Shown: positions 14,912-24,586 of the stretch, one piece after another
How the letters are laid out: every line of letters begins with the position of its first letter
Numbering within the stretch: position 1 is the first letter of the stretch
Assembly (NCBI GenBank): GCA_963818645.1
Contig: CAWFTF010000002.1
Location: forward strand, 1-64,000
From: Gp6-AA40 sp963818645
GTDB taxonomy: Bacteria; Acidobacteriota; Vicinamibacteria; Vicinamibacterales; UBA2999
DNA length: 64,000 nucleotides
Direction of reading: 5' to 3'
Notes under the pieces: model-generated
Seen by the model: the letters and a program-made list of their open reading frames with translations, nothing else
The model's database searches: none
Told to the model about the DNA's origin: nothing
Translations under genes and position numbers: made by a program

Positions 14912-15304
14912 TTAACGCTTGCTGAACTGGAAGCGCTTACGCGCGCCAGCCAGCCCGTACTTCTTACGTTCCTTCACTCTCGAGTCGGACGTCAGCAGTC
15001 CGTCCTTCTTCAGCTGCTTGCGCAGCTCCACGTTGAACTCGCAGAGCGCGCGGGAAATGCCGAGGCGCATGGCGCCAGCCTGCCCGTTGATCCCGCCGCC
15101 ATCCACGGTTGCGAGGATGTCGAACTTCTCGCCCGTCTCCGTCAGCAGAAGCGGCCGGCGCACCTGGGTGCGCAGCGCGTCTGTCGTGAAGTACCGATCG
15201 AATTCGCGATGGTTGACGGTAATGAGTCCCTTGCCGGGGCGGATGAAAACGCGGGCAGTCGATGTCTTGCGGCGGCCTGTGCCGTAGTATTCGATGCTTG
15301 CCAA
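14912..15304 (-). CDS. rpsI: 30S ribosomal protein S9
   Basis: Small-subunit head protein whose C-terminal tail reaches the P-site tRNA. The protein has 130 residues: YYGTGRRKTSTARVFIRPGKG near the start, GGGINGQAGAMRLGISRAL, and the diagnostic end DSRVKERKKYGLAGARKRFQFSKR. It follows rplM almost directly, the usual rplM-rpsI pair. Confidence 0.97.
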   Translation of the reverse strand: MASIEYYGTGRRKTSTARVFIRPGKGLITVNHREFDRYFTTDALRTQVRRPLLLTETGEKFDILATVDGGGINGQAGAMRLGISRALCEFNVELRKQLKKDGLLTSDSRVKERKKYGLAGARKRFQFSKR

Positions 15305-15305
15305 G

Positions 15306-15737
15306 CTATGCGACCTCGATCTTCTTCGGTTGCTGTGCCGTATGAGGATGATCGGGACCGGCGTAGACCTTGAGCTTGCGGTACATCGCGTCTCCCATCT
15401 TGGTCTTCGGCAGCATGCCTCGGACCGCTTCCTCCATTAAACGAATCGGCTTGCGCTTTCGTACGTCGACCGCGCGCTCTTCGCGGAGGCCGCCTTCGAA
15501 ACCACTGTGCCGACGATAGATCTTCTTCTGTTCCTTCTCACCCGTGAGCTTGACCGTGCCGGCATTGATGATGACGACGTGATCGCCCGTGTCGATGAAA
15601 GGCGTGTATGACGCCTTGTGCTTGCCCTGGAGCAGCCGCGCCGTGAGTGTGGCCACTCGGCCCAGCACCTTCCCGCCGGCGTCGATGACGTGCCACTGGC
15701 TGTCCGCGCGTTTCGCGCTCGCGATAAACGTACGCAT
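15306..15737 (-). CDS. rplM: 50S ribosomal protein L13
   Basis: Early-assembling large-subunit protein. The protein has 143 residues: WHVIDAGGKVLGRVATLTARLLQGKHK, YTPFIDTGDHVVIINAGTVKLTG, YRRHSGFEGGLREE, and VRGMLPKTKMGDAMYRKLKVYAGPDHPH. It is the first gene of the minus-strand translation cluster; its promoter should lie in 15738-16199. Confidence 0.97.
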   Translation of the reverse strand: MRTFIASAKRADSQWHVIDAGGKVLGRVATLTARLLQGKHKASYTPFIDTGDHVVIINAGTVKLTGEKEQKKIYRRHSGFEGGLREERAVDVRKRKPIRLMEEAVRGMLPKTKMGDAMYRKLKVYAGPDHPHTAQQPKKIEVA

Positions 15738-16199
15738 GAATTCAGGGATTCCTTCGCCCCGGCCAAACCGCTATCGGCAGAGGCTGGGTTGGTCCACGCT
15801 CTCGGTCCCAACTTCGAGCCGATGCCAATCAGCGCGGACGTGACCTACGACCGTAAACGCTAATCATACGGACCGTCTTCACATCTTGTCAAGCCACACA
15901 TGCAGAGGGACTTCTCCCGACGTGGCAGTGAGCCTCCAGCCACTGTCGGTCCTTTGTAGCCCCGAACAATTCTGCCGATAAAAACTTTGTGATGAGCTGG
16001 TTCGACCATCAGGTGCGACAGAAGTGTGATTTGCGCACCGTTTTGTCGTCAGGCGGTTTCGGAAAATCGCCACTTCCACGACAAGCAAAACGCGCGAATG
16101 GGCCGAAATAGGCCAAAGAGTCAGTGGTCGAGGTGGTGGCACAGCCGTTGCGCCTTTGATAGCGGATCTCGAAGTGAGCAGGCGTGAGAGAGCCTCTTT
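15738..16199. other. Divergent promoter region, rplM / pilM
   Basis: About 460 bp between divergent rplM and pilM. No convincing gene. A GGCC-GAAATA-GGCC hairpin lies near 16100. I looked for a c-di-GMP (GEMM) riboswitch, known before some pilus genes, and could not find its conserved core. Promoters for both operons must lie here but no consensus pair stands out. Confidence 0.45.
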
Positions 16200-17271
16200 A
16201 TGTTTGGCATGTTTGGTAAATCGAAATCAGTAATCGGACTCGACATCGGATCGAGTGCGGTCAAGGCGGTCGAGCTGAAGCCCGCGGGCAAGGGCTTCCG
16301 CGTGGCGGCGTACGGCGAAGAGCCGGTACCAGCCGACGCCATCGTTGACGGCGCGATCATCGACGCCGCCGCCGTGGCTGAAGCCATTCGCCAGGTGTTC
16401 GAGCGCAACAAAGCCTTCAAGGGCAAGGACGTCTGCGCCTCGCTCTCGGGTAACGCCGTCATCGTCAAGAAGATCACGTTGCCAGTGATGACGGAGTCGG
16501 AGCTCGGCGAGTCGATCTACTGGGAAGCGGAGCAGTACATCCCCTTCGACATTCAGGACGTCAACCTCGATTATCAGATTCTGGACGCCGGCACCGGTCC
16601 CGATTCACGCGGCAGCATGGAAGTGCTCCTCGTTGCGGCGAAGAAGGAAAAGATCGGCGACTACACGGGCGTCATCGCACAGGCGGGCCGCACTCCCGGT
16701 CATCGTGGACGTCGATGCCTTCGCGCTGCAGAACGCCTTCGATGTGAACTACGGGCTGGACCCGGGACAGGTGACCGTCCTGCTGAATGCCGGCGCCAGT
16801 GCCATCAACATCAACATCCTGCAGGGTGAGCAGTCGATGTTCACCCGCGACATCTCGATCGGTGGCAACGCGTATACCGAAGCGGTTCAAAAAGAACTCG
16901 ATCTTCCGCACGAGTCGGCCGAGCAGCTGAAGAAGGGCATTCCGGTTGACGGCGCCTCGTTCGAAGAGGCCCAGCCCGTGCTGCGGGCCGTCACGGAGAA
17001 CGTGCTGCTCGAAGTGCAGAAGACGTTCGACTTCTTCAAGGCCACTGCGTCGTCCGATCGCATCGACCGGATCATGTTGAGCGGCGGCGCGTCGCGAGTG
17101 GATGGCTTCCGCGACATGCTGCACGAGCGCTTCAACGCGCCGGTCGAAGAGTTCGATCCGTTCCGCACCATCGCCTGGGATTCCCAGAAGCTTGGTCGTG
17201 AAGCCGTTGAGCACGCGTCCACGGCGGCTGTCGCCGTTGGTCTCGCGCTCAGGAAGGTGAGCGACCGATGA
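16200..17271 (+). CDS. pilM: Type IV pilus inner-membrane platform protein PilM (frameshift)
   Basis: Actin-like cytoplasmic protein that binds the PilN N-terminus and links the pilus motor to the alignment complex. The first frame has the ATPase-fold start VIGLDIGSSAVKAVELKP and the SIYWEAEQYIPFDIQDVNLDYQ segment. The second frame continues with PVIVDVDAFALQNAFDVNY, GASAININI, FTRDISIGGNAYTEAVQKEL and RIMLSGGASRVDGF. The change of frame lies at a CCC run (16695-16697), where one extra C explains it. The product should be about 356 residues. First gene of pilMNOPQ. Confidence 0.9.
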
Positions 17272-17897
17272 TTCGCATCAACCTCCTCGGCACCGAGCGC
17301 AAGCAGGCGAAGAAGGCGCCGGCCATCGATCTCGGCCAGCGCCTCACGGTGGCGTGCAGCCTGATTCTCGTCGCTTCCGTCGTCGGCATCGGCTGGTGGT
17401 ACTGGACCCTCCAGAACGAGTCAGCTCGCGTCGACAACGAGATCGTCATGAAGACGGCCGAAGCTGCGCGTCTGCAGTCACTGCTCACTGAAGTACAGAA
17501 ATTCGAAGCACAGCGCACGCAGTTGCAGCAGCGCGTGCAGCTCATTGAGCAGCTGCGCAGCGGACAGAGCGTTCCCGTACAGCTTCTGGATCACGTGAGC
17601 AAGAGCCTGCCGGACATGCTCTGGCTCACCGACATGAACCAGGATGCCGGTTCCGTGACGATTCAGGGGCGTAGCACGACGCTCATCGCGCTCTCTGATT
17701 TCGTGGCCAACCTGGGCAACGGTGGATTCCTGAAGAAGCCGATCGACATCGTGAACAGCGTTGTCGAAAACAACCGCTCGAGCACGGCGCCGGGTGCCGA
17801 ATTGATCAATTTCACGGTGAAGGCGGAGCTCGCGTCCGCTGGCCGCGCCGCCGGCGCAGGCCCTGCGGGCAAAGCCGCTTCCCCGGCGGGCAAGTAG
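17268..17897 (+). CDS. pilN: Type IV pilus alignment protein PilN
   Basis: Bitopic inner-membrane protein that pairs with PilO and contacts PilM. The protein has 209 residues, beginning MIRINLLGTERK, the conserved short cytoplasmic tail that PilM binds. One transmembrane helix (about 22-45) is followed by a coiled coil (RLQSLLTEVQKFEAQRTQLQQRVQLIEQL) and a ferredoxin-like periplasmic domain with WLTDMNQDAGSVTIQGRSTT. The ATG overlaps the pilM stop. Confidence 0.92.
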   Translation: MIRINLLGTERKQAKKAPAIDLGQRLTVACSLILVASVVGIGWWYWTLQNESARVDNEIVMKTAEAARLQSLLTEVQKFEAQRTQLQQRVQLIEQLRSGQSVPVQLLDHVSKSLPDMLWLTDMNQDAGSVTIQGRSTTLIALSDFVANLGNGGFLKKPIDIVNSVVENNRSSTAPGAELINFTVKAELASAGRAAGAGPAGKAASPAGK

Positions 17898-17940
17898 GTC
17901 ACGTGACGGCGTCGATCGAGAGTCGAGTGAGGGTCCAGTA

Positions 17941-18552
17941 GTGGCGATCAACCTTAGCCTCAACAAGTTGCCGTGGTACGCGCAGGTCGGCGTGTTCGTC
18001 GCGCTGTCGGCGGCGGCGGTCGGCTCCTTCTGGTACTTCTACGCCGACAAGACGATGGCAGACATCGCCGCACGCGAGACACAGCTCGCCACGATCAACC
18101 AGCAAATCGAGCGCGGTCTCAACACGGCGAAGCGGTTGCCCGAGTTCCGTCGCGAAGTGGAATCGCTCGAAGCGCAGCTCGATCGTCTGCGTGCGGTCCT
18201 TCCGGAAGAACAGGACGTGAGTGATCTGTTGCGCCGCGTTCAGGCGATGGCGACAGAGTCGCGCCTGACGATTCGGGGATTCACGCCGCGCTCGGTGACG
18301 CGCCGGCAGATGCACGCGGAATGGCCGATTGGTCTGCAGCTCGAAGGGACCTATCACGACCTCGGCACGTTCCTGGAGCGGGTGAGCAAGTTCCCGCGAA
18401 TCATCAACGTGGGCACCATTCATATCAAGGCGCCGGACGTGCAATCCGGCACAACGACGATCACCGCGGACTGCACCGCGACGACGTTCGTGTTGCTTGA
18501 TGCGCAACCTGCAGCAGCAGCGCCGGCGCCCGGCGCGGCGGTGACGGAGTAA
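17941..18552 (+). CDS. pilO: Type IV pilus alignment protein PilO
   Basis: Inner-membrane partner of PilN. The protein has 203 residues: the GTG start is followed by LSLNKLPWYAQVG, a single transmembrane helix (about 13-32), a coiled coil (ARETQLATINQQIERGLNTAKRL to ESLEAQLDRLRAVLPEEQDV) and a periplasmic domain with the family-typical GTYHDLGTFLERVSKFPRIINVG. It lies 43 bp after pilN and just before pilP. Confidence 0.92.
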   Translation: MAINLSLNKLPWYAQVGVFVALSAAAVGSFWYFYADKTMADIAARETQLATINQQIERGLNTAKRLPEFRREVESLEAQLDRLRAVLPEEQDVSDLLRRVQAMATESRLTIRGFTPRSVTRRQMHAEWPIGLQLEGTYHDLGTFLERVSKFPRIINVGTIHIKAPDVQSGTTTITADCTATTFVLLDAQPAAAAPAPGAAVTE

Positions 18553-18556
18553 CGCC

Positions 18557-19106
18557 GTGACTCGCGCTCTAGTGTTCATCCCGTTGACCGTTCTGCTCGC
18601 GACTGGAACAGCGCGGGCCCAGGCTCCACAAGCAGCGGCGCCGGCGGCTCCTGCAACTGCGCCAGCTGTCGACACCGCAAGCGCCTGCCGGGGCGCCAGC
18701 GGCCCAGCCTGTTGCAAAGGCAATGGCCGCCGAAGCGAAGGCCGATGCCGTCGAGGCGCAGGGATTTACGTACAACCCGGAAGGACGTCGCGATCCATTC
18801 GTCAGCTTGCTGCGCCGCGGTGTGGATTCATCGCAAACGAAGCGAGTCGCAGGCTTGTCCGGACTGGGAACCGCTGAAGTCAGCCTGCGTGGAGTCGTCC
18901 TGACCCAGGGCGACTTCGTCGGCATCGTCCAGGGAGTCGACAGCAAGACCTACATCGTGCGCACGGGCGACAAGTTGTCGGACGGCGCCGTTCGAGCGAT
19001 TACTGCCGACTCGATGGTCATTCTGCAGCAGGTCAACGATCCGCTCTCGCTCGAGAAGGTTCACGAGGTGCGGAAAGTACTTCGACATACGGAAGAGGGG
19101 AAGTAG
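18557..19106 (+). CDS. pilP: Type IV pilus lipoprotein-like protein PilP (frameshift)
   Basis: Periplasmic connector between PilNO and the PilQ secretin. The first frame encodes a signal-type N-terminus (TRALVFIPLTVLLATGTARAQA) and an Ala/Pro linker. The second frame encodes the globular part: GFTYNPEGRRDPFVSLL, the strand series VSLRGVVLTQGDFVGIVQG, YIVRTGDKLSDGAVRAI and EKVHEVRKVL. The frame changes near 18685, where a one-base insertion would explain the break. No lipobox Cys is visible. The TAG stop overlaps the pilQ GTG start. Confidence 0.85.
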
Positions 19107-21502
19107 TGGAGAGGTTTGGGCGAACCATGCCGTTAACGTACCGATTTTCGATGCTGCTCGGGCTCTGTCTCGCGACAGCGCTCGGCGTCATGAATCCACT
19201 GCGAGTCAGCGGAGCGGGGACCGATACCGCGACGCTGAAGCGGATTGCGTCCCACGTCGACGGACGGATGGGGGTCATCGCCATCGAGGCTTCGACCCCT
19301 GTGCCATACGTCACTTCGCAGCCCGATCCCAAGACGTTCGTCGTCGAATTGCGTGACGTCGTGGCGCTCGGTTTCCAGAACGAGTTCGCTGCCGACCCGC
19401 GTCACCCGATCGCGGCCGTCCAGGTGGAGAACGCCGCCGCCAACGACGGGACCATCGTCGCCCGGGTGCGCTTCACGCTGGATCAGCCGATGCGGCCTCG
19501 CGTGCGCAGCACCAGAAACGTTATCTACGTTGAGGCCGAGCGAGCGGCCGGTGCGCCGATCGTTCCGACGGCTGCGACACCAGCGGCGACACCAGCGCCT
19601 GCCGCCGCCGCGGTGACAGCACCAACCGCAGCGCCTGCGGCACCGACTGCAAAAGCCGCAACGACAGCAACGACCGCAGCCGGCATGAGCTTCACCGGTC
19701 CGTCGCCTGCGATTCGCGACCTCCGTATCCAGACGAGAGGCGAGGCGACAGCGGTGACGCTGCTCGGCACCTCGCGCCTGATCGCGACCAGCGTGATCGA
19801 GCCGAAAGATGGACCACGCCGGGTCGTCGTCAATCTGCCGAATGTGACGTCATCCCTGCCGACCACGACCAACGTGGGTCAGGGGCCGGTCCAGCGCGTG
19901 CGGATCGGGTTCGATCCGAAGGCGCCGCTGATGACGCAGGTGAGCGTCGACCTTTCGCGCTCGGCACCGTATCGCGTCGAGTCGTCTCAGGACGGCAACG
20001 ATCTCACGCTCGTGTTCGACGAACCGGCGGCCGATCCGTTCAGCGCGCTTCAGACGCCGCGCACGTCTGCAACGCGCGTTGACGCACCACAGGCGTCTGT
20101 GTCCAACGTTGAAACGCCGCGTCAGGCACCCGTCGCCACTCCCGCTCAGCGAGTGGCTGCGCCGGCTCCTGCAGCGCAGGCTCCGGCGCCGGCAGGTGCG
20201 GCGCAGCAGCCTGCCGCACATGCATCGTCGCAGCAGCCGGTTGTGCCCGTGCAACCGCGATACACGGGCAATCCGGTCAGCCTCGACTTCCAGGGTGCGG
20301 ACCTCCGCGCCGTGCTCCGGACGTTCTCGGAGATCAGCGGCCTCAACCTGGTGATCGACCCGACGATCCAGGGCACGGTCGACGTCGCACTTCGCGATGT
20401 GCCTTGGGATCAGGCGCTCGACATCATCCTGCGCGCCAACAAGCTTGGCTACGTCGTGGACGGCACGATCGTGCGTGTCGCGCCGCTGACGGTCCTGGCT
20501 GAGGAAGAGTCGCAGCGCCGCAAGCTGTCGGACGAGCAGGCGCTCGCCGGCGAATTGCGCGTGCTGACCCGCTCGCTCAGCTACGCGCGCGCAGAAGATC
20601 TGCGCCAGTTGCTGACGCAGACGGTGCTGTCGCAGCGCGGATCGATCCAGTTCGATCAGCGCACGAACACGCTCATCATCAACGACCTGCCCGATCGCCT
20701 CGAGCGCGCCTCTGGCCTTCTCACGACGCTCGATCGTCCGGAGCCGCAAGTCGAGATCGAAGCGCGCATTGTCCAGACGACGCGTGACTTTGCGCGGAAC
20801 CTCGGCGTCCAGTGGGGTATCGGGGCGCGCGCCAGCGGGGATCTCGGGAATACCCTGCCGCTGTCATTCCCGAACCAGGCTGCGGTTGGGGGCCGGACCG
20901 GGGCCGCGTCGGGACCGGACGGGACTGCGTCGATGGTGAACCTGGGCGTGAGCCCGGCGACGAGTGCCATCGGGGTGGCGCTCGGCGCGGTGAATGGTGC
21001 CGTCAACCTCGACGTCGCGTTGACAGCGCTCGAATCCACTGGCCAGGGACGGATCCTTTCGACGCCCCGTGTCTCGACGCAGAACAACGTCGAGGCCGAA
21101 ATCACTCAGGGCGTCCAGATTCCGATTCAGACCGTCGCGAACAACACGGTCACCGTGACCTTCCGTGATGCGGCGTTGACGCTCAGGGTCACCCCGCAGA
21201 TCACGGCGACCAACACGGTGATCATGCGCATCTCGGTCGAGAACGCGTCGCCTGATTTCAGCCGCGCCATCAACGGCATTCCGCCCATCGACACGCAGCG
21301 TGCGCTGACGCAGGTGCTGGTGGGCGACGGCGACACGACGGTCATCGGCGGCATCTATGTCAGCCGCGAGCAGGCAAGTCAGGACCGGACGCCCGGACTG
21401 CACCGGATTCCACTCCTCGGCTGGCTGTTCCAGCGCAACGAGTTCAGCGATGAGAGCCGTGAGCTCCTCATCTTCATCACCCCCAAGATCCAGAGGCTCT
21501 AG
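19106..21502 (+). CDS. pilQ: Type IV pilus secretin PilQ
   Basis: Outer-membrane channel for the pilus. The protein has 798 residues with a signal peptide (about 1-35), two AMIN-type beta domains (about 40-130 and 190-300), a long Ala/Pro-rich linker (about 145-190 and 320-385), an STN/N0 domain (VSLDFQGADLRAVLRTFSEISGLNLVIDP), an N1 domain and the secretin core ending GDGDTTVIGGIYVS to ELLIFITPKIQRL. GTG 19106 overlaps the pilP stop; ATG 19129 is an alternative start. Confidence 0.95.
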   Translation: MERFGRTMPLTYRFSMLLGLCLATALGVMNPLRVSGAGTDTATLKRIASHVDGRMGVIAIEASTPVPYVTSQPDPKTFVVELRDVVALGFQNEFAADPRHPIAAVQVENAAANDGTIVARVRFTLDQPMRPRVRSTRNVIYVEAERAAGAPIVPTAATPAATPAPAAAAVTAPTAAPAAPTAKAATTATTAAGMSFTGPSPAIRDLRIQTRGEATAVTLLGTSRLIATSVIEPKDGPRRVVVNLPNVTSSLPTTTNVGQGPVQRVRIGFDPKAPLMTQVSVDLSRSAPYRVESSQDGNDLTLVFDEPAADPFSALQTPRTSATRVDAPQASVSNVETPRQAPVATPAQRVAAPAPAAQAPAPAGAAQQPAAHASSQQPVVPVQPRYTGNPVSLDFQGADLRAVLRTFSEISGLNLVIDPTIQGTVDVALRDVPWDQALDIILRANKLGYVVDGTIVRVAPLTVLAEEESQRRKLSDEQALAGELRVLTRSLSYARAEDLRQLLTQTVLSQRGSIQFDQRTNTLIINDLPDRLERASGLLTTLDRPEPQVEIEARIVQTTRDFARNLGVQWGIGARASGDLGNTLPLSFPNQAAVGGRTGAASGPDGTASMVNLGVSPATSAIGVALGAVNGAVNLDVALTALESTGQGRILSTPRVSTQNNVEAEITQGVQIPIQTVANNTVTVTFRDAALTLRVTPQITATNTVIMRISVENASPDFSRAINGIPPIDTQRALTQVLVGDGDTTVIGGIYVSREQASQDRTPGLHRIPLLGWLFQRNEFSDESRELLIFITPKIQRL

Positions 21503-21515
21503 GAGAGAAAGACAA

Positions 21516-22145
21516 GTGACTCTGAAACTCGTCAAATTTGCGGCCCTGTCAGCGGTCGTTGCAGTGTCAGCCAGTTGTGGTGATGTCAGCCGCCAGGGGC
21601 GATCGCCGGTGCAGATCGTCGTGCGAGGCCTTACCGCCGCCTCTGGTGCGGAGCCTGGCGATCTGGGCGGCACGCTGCAGTCCGACGTGGTCATCATGCT
21701 CACCGAGGATCCGTGCTCGGAGGAGAACCCGTGTCCCACGATCGTCAACGACGTCGGCGAAGTGGAGATGGAGCTTGTGCTGAAGGATCCAGGTTCTCCC
21801 GGGAACCCGGCAAGCCCGAGCGCGCTGAACGCGGTGACGATCAATCGTTACCGCGTCGAGTACCGGAGAACAGACGGTCGCAACGTTCAGGGTGTTGACG
21901 TGCCGTTTGCGTTCGACTCCGGCGTGACCTTCACCATTCCGGCTGGAGGCCTGATCACGGCGGGGTTCCAGATCGTACGTCACAGTGCGAAGGAAGAGGC
22001 GCCGCTCAAGGCCCTGCGCACTAACGGCTCAATCATCTCCACGATTGCCACTGTCACGTTTTACGGGCAGGACCAGGCCGGCAATGAAATCAGTGCCGCC
22101 GGAAACATTGGCATCGACTTCGGCGATTTCGCGGATCCCAATTAG
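21516..22145 (+). CDS. Probable lipoprotein downstream of pilQ
   Basis: Protein of 209 residues. A GTG start follows AGGAGAG. The N-terminus LKLVKFAALSAVVAVSASCGD is a lipoprotein-type signal with the Cys at about residue 20. The rest is beta-rich (VPFAFDSGVTFTIPAGGLITAGFQIV, ISTIATVTFYGQDQAGNEISAAGNI), like an immunoglobulin-type periplasmic domain. It lies 13 bp after pilQ and is probably co-transcribed; similar lipoproteins often end acidobacterial pil operons. Specific function unknown. Confidence 0.75.
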   Translation: MTLKLVKFAALSAVVAVSASCGDVSRQGRSPVQIVVRGLTAASGAEPGDLGGTLQSDVVIMLTEDPCSEENPCPTIVNDVGEVEMELVLKDPGSPGNPASPSALNAVTINRYRVEYRRTDGRNVQGVDVPFAFDSGVTFTIPAGGLITAGFQIVRHSAKEEAPLKALRTNGSIISTIATVTFYGQDQAGNEISAAGNIGIDFGDFADPN

Positions 22146-22156
22146 GAATACGTTGT

Positions 22157-22915
22157 ATGGACATCAGCAGAATGAATCGAACTTCGCATCTGCGCGTGAT
22201 GGCGGCCCTGTGCGCCGTGGCCGTCCTCGGCGGGTGCACCGTGAAGGATCAGCCGGCCCCGGGGTTGGGGGGACCGTCCGGCTTCGGGCTGTCGCTCGGG
22301 TTGACAGCCTCGCCGGACATCATCCAGCGTGACGGCACTTCTACCTCCAGGATCGCGGTTGTCGCGCGAGACGAGTCGGGCGCCGCTGTACAACGACAGG
22401 TGATCCTCACCACCGATGCCGGCAGGCTGTCCTCCAACTCGGACTCGGTGACCACGACGACCGTGACCACGACGACCGATGTCAACCGGCCGGTCACGGT
22501 CGATTTCATCGCGCCGAACAGAAATGAATCGGTCGAAGTCGTCACCATCAGAGCTTCCGCTGTGGGCAGCGACTACGCGAACTCACGGGAGGCAAGCCTG
22601 AATATCAGGGTGCTCGGTCCGGGGGTGCCGGTAGCGCGGTTCACCGTAACGCCGGAGGTGCCGGCGCCGGGTGCCCAGGCCGTCTTCGATGGATCTGCCT
22701 CGACAGTCGGGTTCGGAGCGAACCTCGTCTCCTATGTGTGGACCTTTGGCGATGGCGACACCGCCCAAGGAGCGATTGTCACCAAGCAGTTCGATTCGGC
22801 CGGTACATATCCGGTGACACTCAGAGTCACGGACGATCTGGGCAGAATCGCAACGAGGACGATCGCGGTGACCGTGCTCGAACCAGTAGTGCCCGCGGGA
22901 GACGAGATGCCGTGA
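22157..22915 (+). CDS. Lipoprotein with Big-like and PKD domains
   Basis: Protein of 252 residues. The signal MAALCAVAVLGGC has a clear lipobox (LGGC). Residues about 45-155 form an Ig-like domain with ISRIAVVARDESGAAVQRQVIL-type strands; residues about 160-245 form a PKD domain (ARFTVTPEVPAPGAQAVFDGS, YVWTFGDGDT, AGTYPVTLRVTDDLG). Both are surface or periplasmic adhesion-type folds. It lies 11 bp after the previous lipoprotein gene, completing the pilus operon; it may help the pilus pore or contact surfaces. Confidence 0.82.
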   Translation: MDISRMNRTSHLRVMAALCAVAVLGGCTVKDQPAPGLGGPSGFGLSLGLTASPDIIQRDGTSTSRIAVVARDESGAAVQRQVILTTDAGRLSSNSDSVTTTTVTTTTDVNRPVTVDFIAPNRNESVEVVTIRASAVGSDYANSREASLNIRVLGPGVPVARFTVTPEVPAPGAQAVFDGSASTVGFGANLVSYVWTFGDGDTAQGAIVTKQFDSAGTYPVTLRVTDDLGRIATRTIAVTVLEPVVPAGDEMP

Positions 22916-22956
22916 GGCGCTAGTGCGCCGGCGCGAACGCGCGCAATAATCTAGGC

Positions 22957-23407
22957 GTGACGCATAACCCTCGGATTGAGGATCTTCGACGCCGGGTCCT
23001 GAAGGATCCGGCGTCGATTGCATTTGCCCAGCTCGCGGAGGAATACCGGCGGGCGGGTGACTGCGAAGAGGCCGTTCGGGTGTGCGAGGCGGGTCTGGCT
23101 CAGCACCCCGCGTATCTGTCGGCGAGGATCACACTCGGTCGGGCCCTGTTCGAACTTGGGCGCCTCGACGATGCGCGCGCCGAGTTCCTGCGCGTGCTCG
23201 ACGCTGCGCCCGACAATCTCGTTGCGGTAGGTAATCTCGCAGAGATCCATCAGCGCACCCAGCAGGGCTACCGGCGTGCGTCGGAGGATCACGACACAGG
23301 CGCCGGGAAAGAACAGGGACGCCCGGTCGGCGGACGAACGGGTGCTCTCGGAGCTCCAGGCCTGGCTGGACGCGATCGGCCAGCGACGACTCGCACGGCA
23401 ACAGTGA
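22957..23407 (+). CDS. Tetratricopeptide-repeat protein (frameshift)
   Basis: About 150 residues of TPR helices: PRIEDLRRRVLKDPASIAFAQLAEEYRRAGDCEEAVRVCEAGL, HPAYLSARITLGRALFELGRLDDARAEFLRVLDAAPDN. After NLAEIHQR the reading frame becomes meaningless, while another frame gives SADERVLSELQAWLDAIGQRRL and a stop whose TGA overlaps the next ATG (TGATG). One indel between about 23250 and 23325 would restore the protein. A GTG start is used. Probable protein-interaction role; partner unknown. Confidence 0.7.
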
Positions 23408-24547
23408 TGGGGTTTCCCGGTTCGGACAGTCTGACAGCGCGGCATCGCGCGATCAGAAACAGGCTTGCGGCGCTTGGTCTCGACGGCCTCGTCGTGACCA
23501 ATCCCACCAACATCCGGTACTTGTCGAATCATGCGGGCAGCGCCGGCACACTCGTTGTCACGCACAGCGAAGTGCACCTGCTGATCGACTTTCGCTATGA
23601 GGAGTCGGTTCGTTCCGTGCAGGCCTCTGATGCGGCCTGCCCGGGCCTGCGGACCTGGCCGGTGCCCGCGAGTTACGACGAGGCGCTGATCGACATGGTG
23701 TCGGGTCTGACGATGCCGGCGAAACTCGGGATCGAGGCGGCCCATCTAACCGTAGCCAGGAAGGAATGGCTCGAACGAACTTCGACCTCCCGCGGACTGG
23801 CGTTGACCTGGACATCGACCGAGCGCGTCGTCGAACAGCCACGCCTGGTTAAGGACGCCAGCGAGATCGCCACGCTGCGCGACGCGGCCGCCCGGCTCAC
23901 CGGAGTGGCCGAGTCCGCGTTTCGATCGATTCGTTCCGGCGTGACGGAGAGAGAGGTGGCCGGATCGATCGAAATGGCCATGCGAGCCGCCGGTTACGAG
24001 CGGCTTGCCTTCGACACGATCGTCGCATCGGGACCCAACGCGGCGCTGCCTCACTACCGCGCCGGCACCCGGATCCTGAAGCCGGGCGACCTGGTCGTGC
24101 TGGACTTCGGCGGCGTGCTGGACGGATACTGCTCGGACTTGACCCGGACTGTATCGGTAGGGGCGCCTACTCCAGACGCCCTCCGGCTGCATGCGGCCGT
24201 CCGAGACGCTCAACGAGCCGCCATGGAAGCGGTCAAGCCCGGAGTCCCCGCAACTTCAGTCGATGGCGCAGCGCGAGGCCTCCTGGAATCGCGCGGACTT
24301 GGAGAACGCATTCGGCCACGGGACCGGTCACGGTCTTGGTCTTGACATCCACGAAGAACCCCGCGTCGGCCCACCACGTTCGCATTCAGCTTCCGTGCAA
24401 CTCGAACCAGGTATGGTGTTTACCATTGAGCCAGGCGCCTACCTGCCTGGAATGGGCGGCGTGAGGATCGAAGACGATGTGCTCGTGACCGGGGATGGCT
24501 GCGAGGTGTTGACGTCGGTGCCAAGGGAGCTGTTGGCACAGCGGTAG
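23407..24547 (+). CDS. Xaa-Pro aminopeptidase, M24 family (frameshift)
   Basis: Metallopeptidase removing residues before proline. The N-terminal creatinase-like domain (RHRAIRNRLAALGLDGLVVTNPTNIRYLS) is followed by a pita-bread catalytic domain: VVLDFGGVLDGYCSDLTRT holds the first metal-binding Asp pair, FGHGTGHGLGLDIHEEP the His, and TIEPGAYLPGMGGVRIEDDVLVT the two Glu ligands. The frame breaks at about 24310, one base before FGHGTGHG; an extra A explains it. Total about 379 residues. The start overlaps the TPR gene's stop. Confidence 0.88.
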
Positions 24548-24586
24548 GCTGACGTCCACTGCGGCATACTGCCAGCTACCGAGCGA

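Noticed and set aside
16080..16199. Possible c-di-GMP riboswitch upstream of pilM
   Set aside because: The short GGCC hairpin is present but the conserved GEMM core segments and tetraloop-receptor pattern are not.
22957..24345. Apparent fusion of a TPR domain to an M24 peptidase
   Set aside because: The joint is read through a meaningless frame; the TPR gene has its own stop in another frame that overlaps the peptidase ATG, so these are two genes with an indel.
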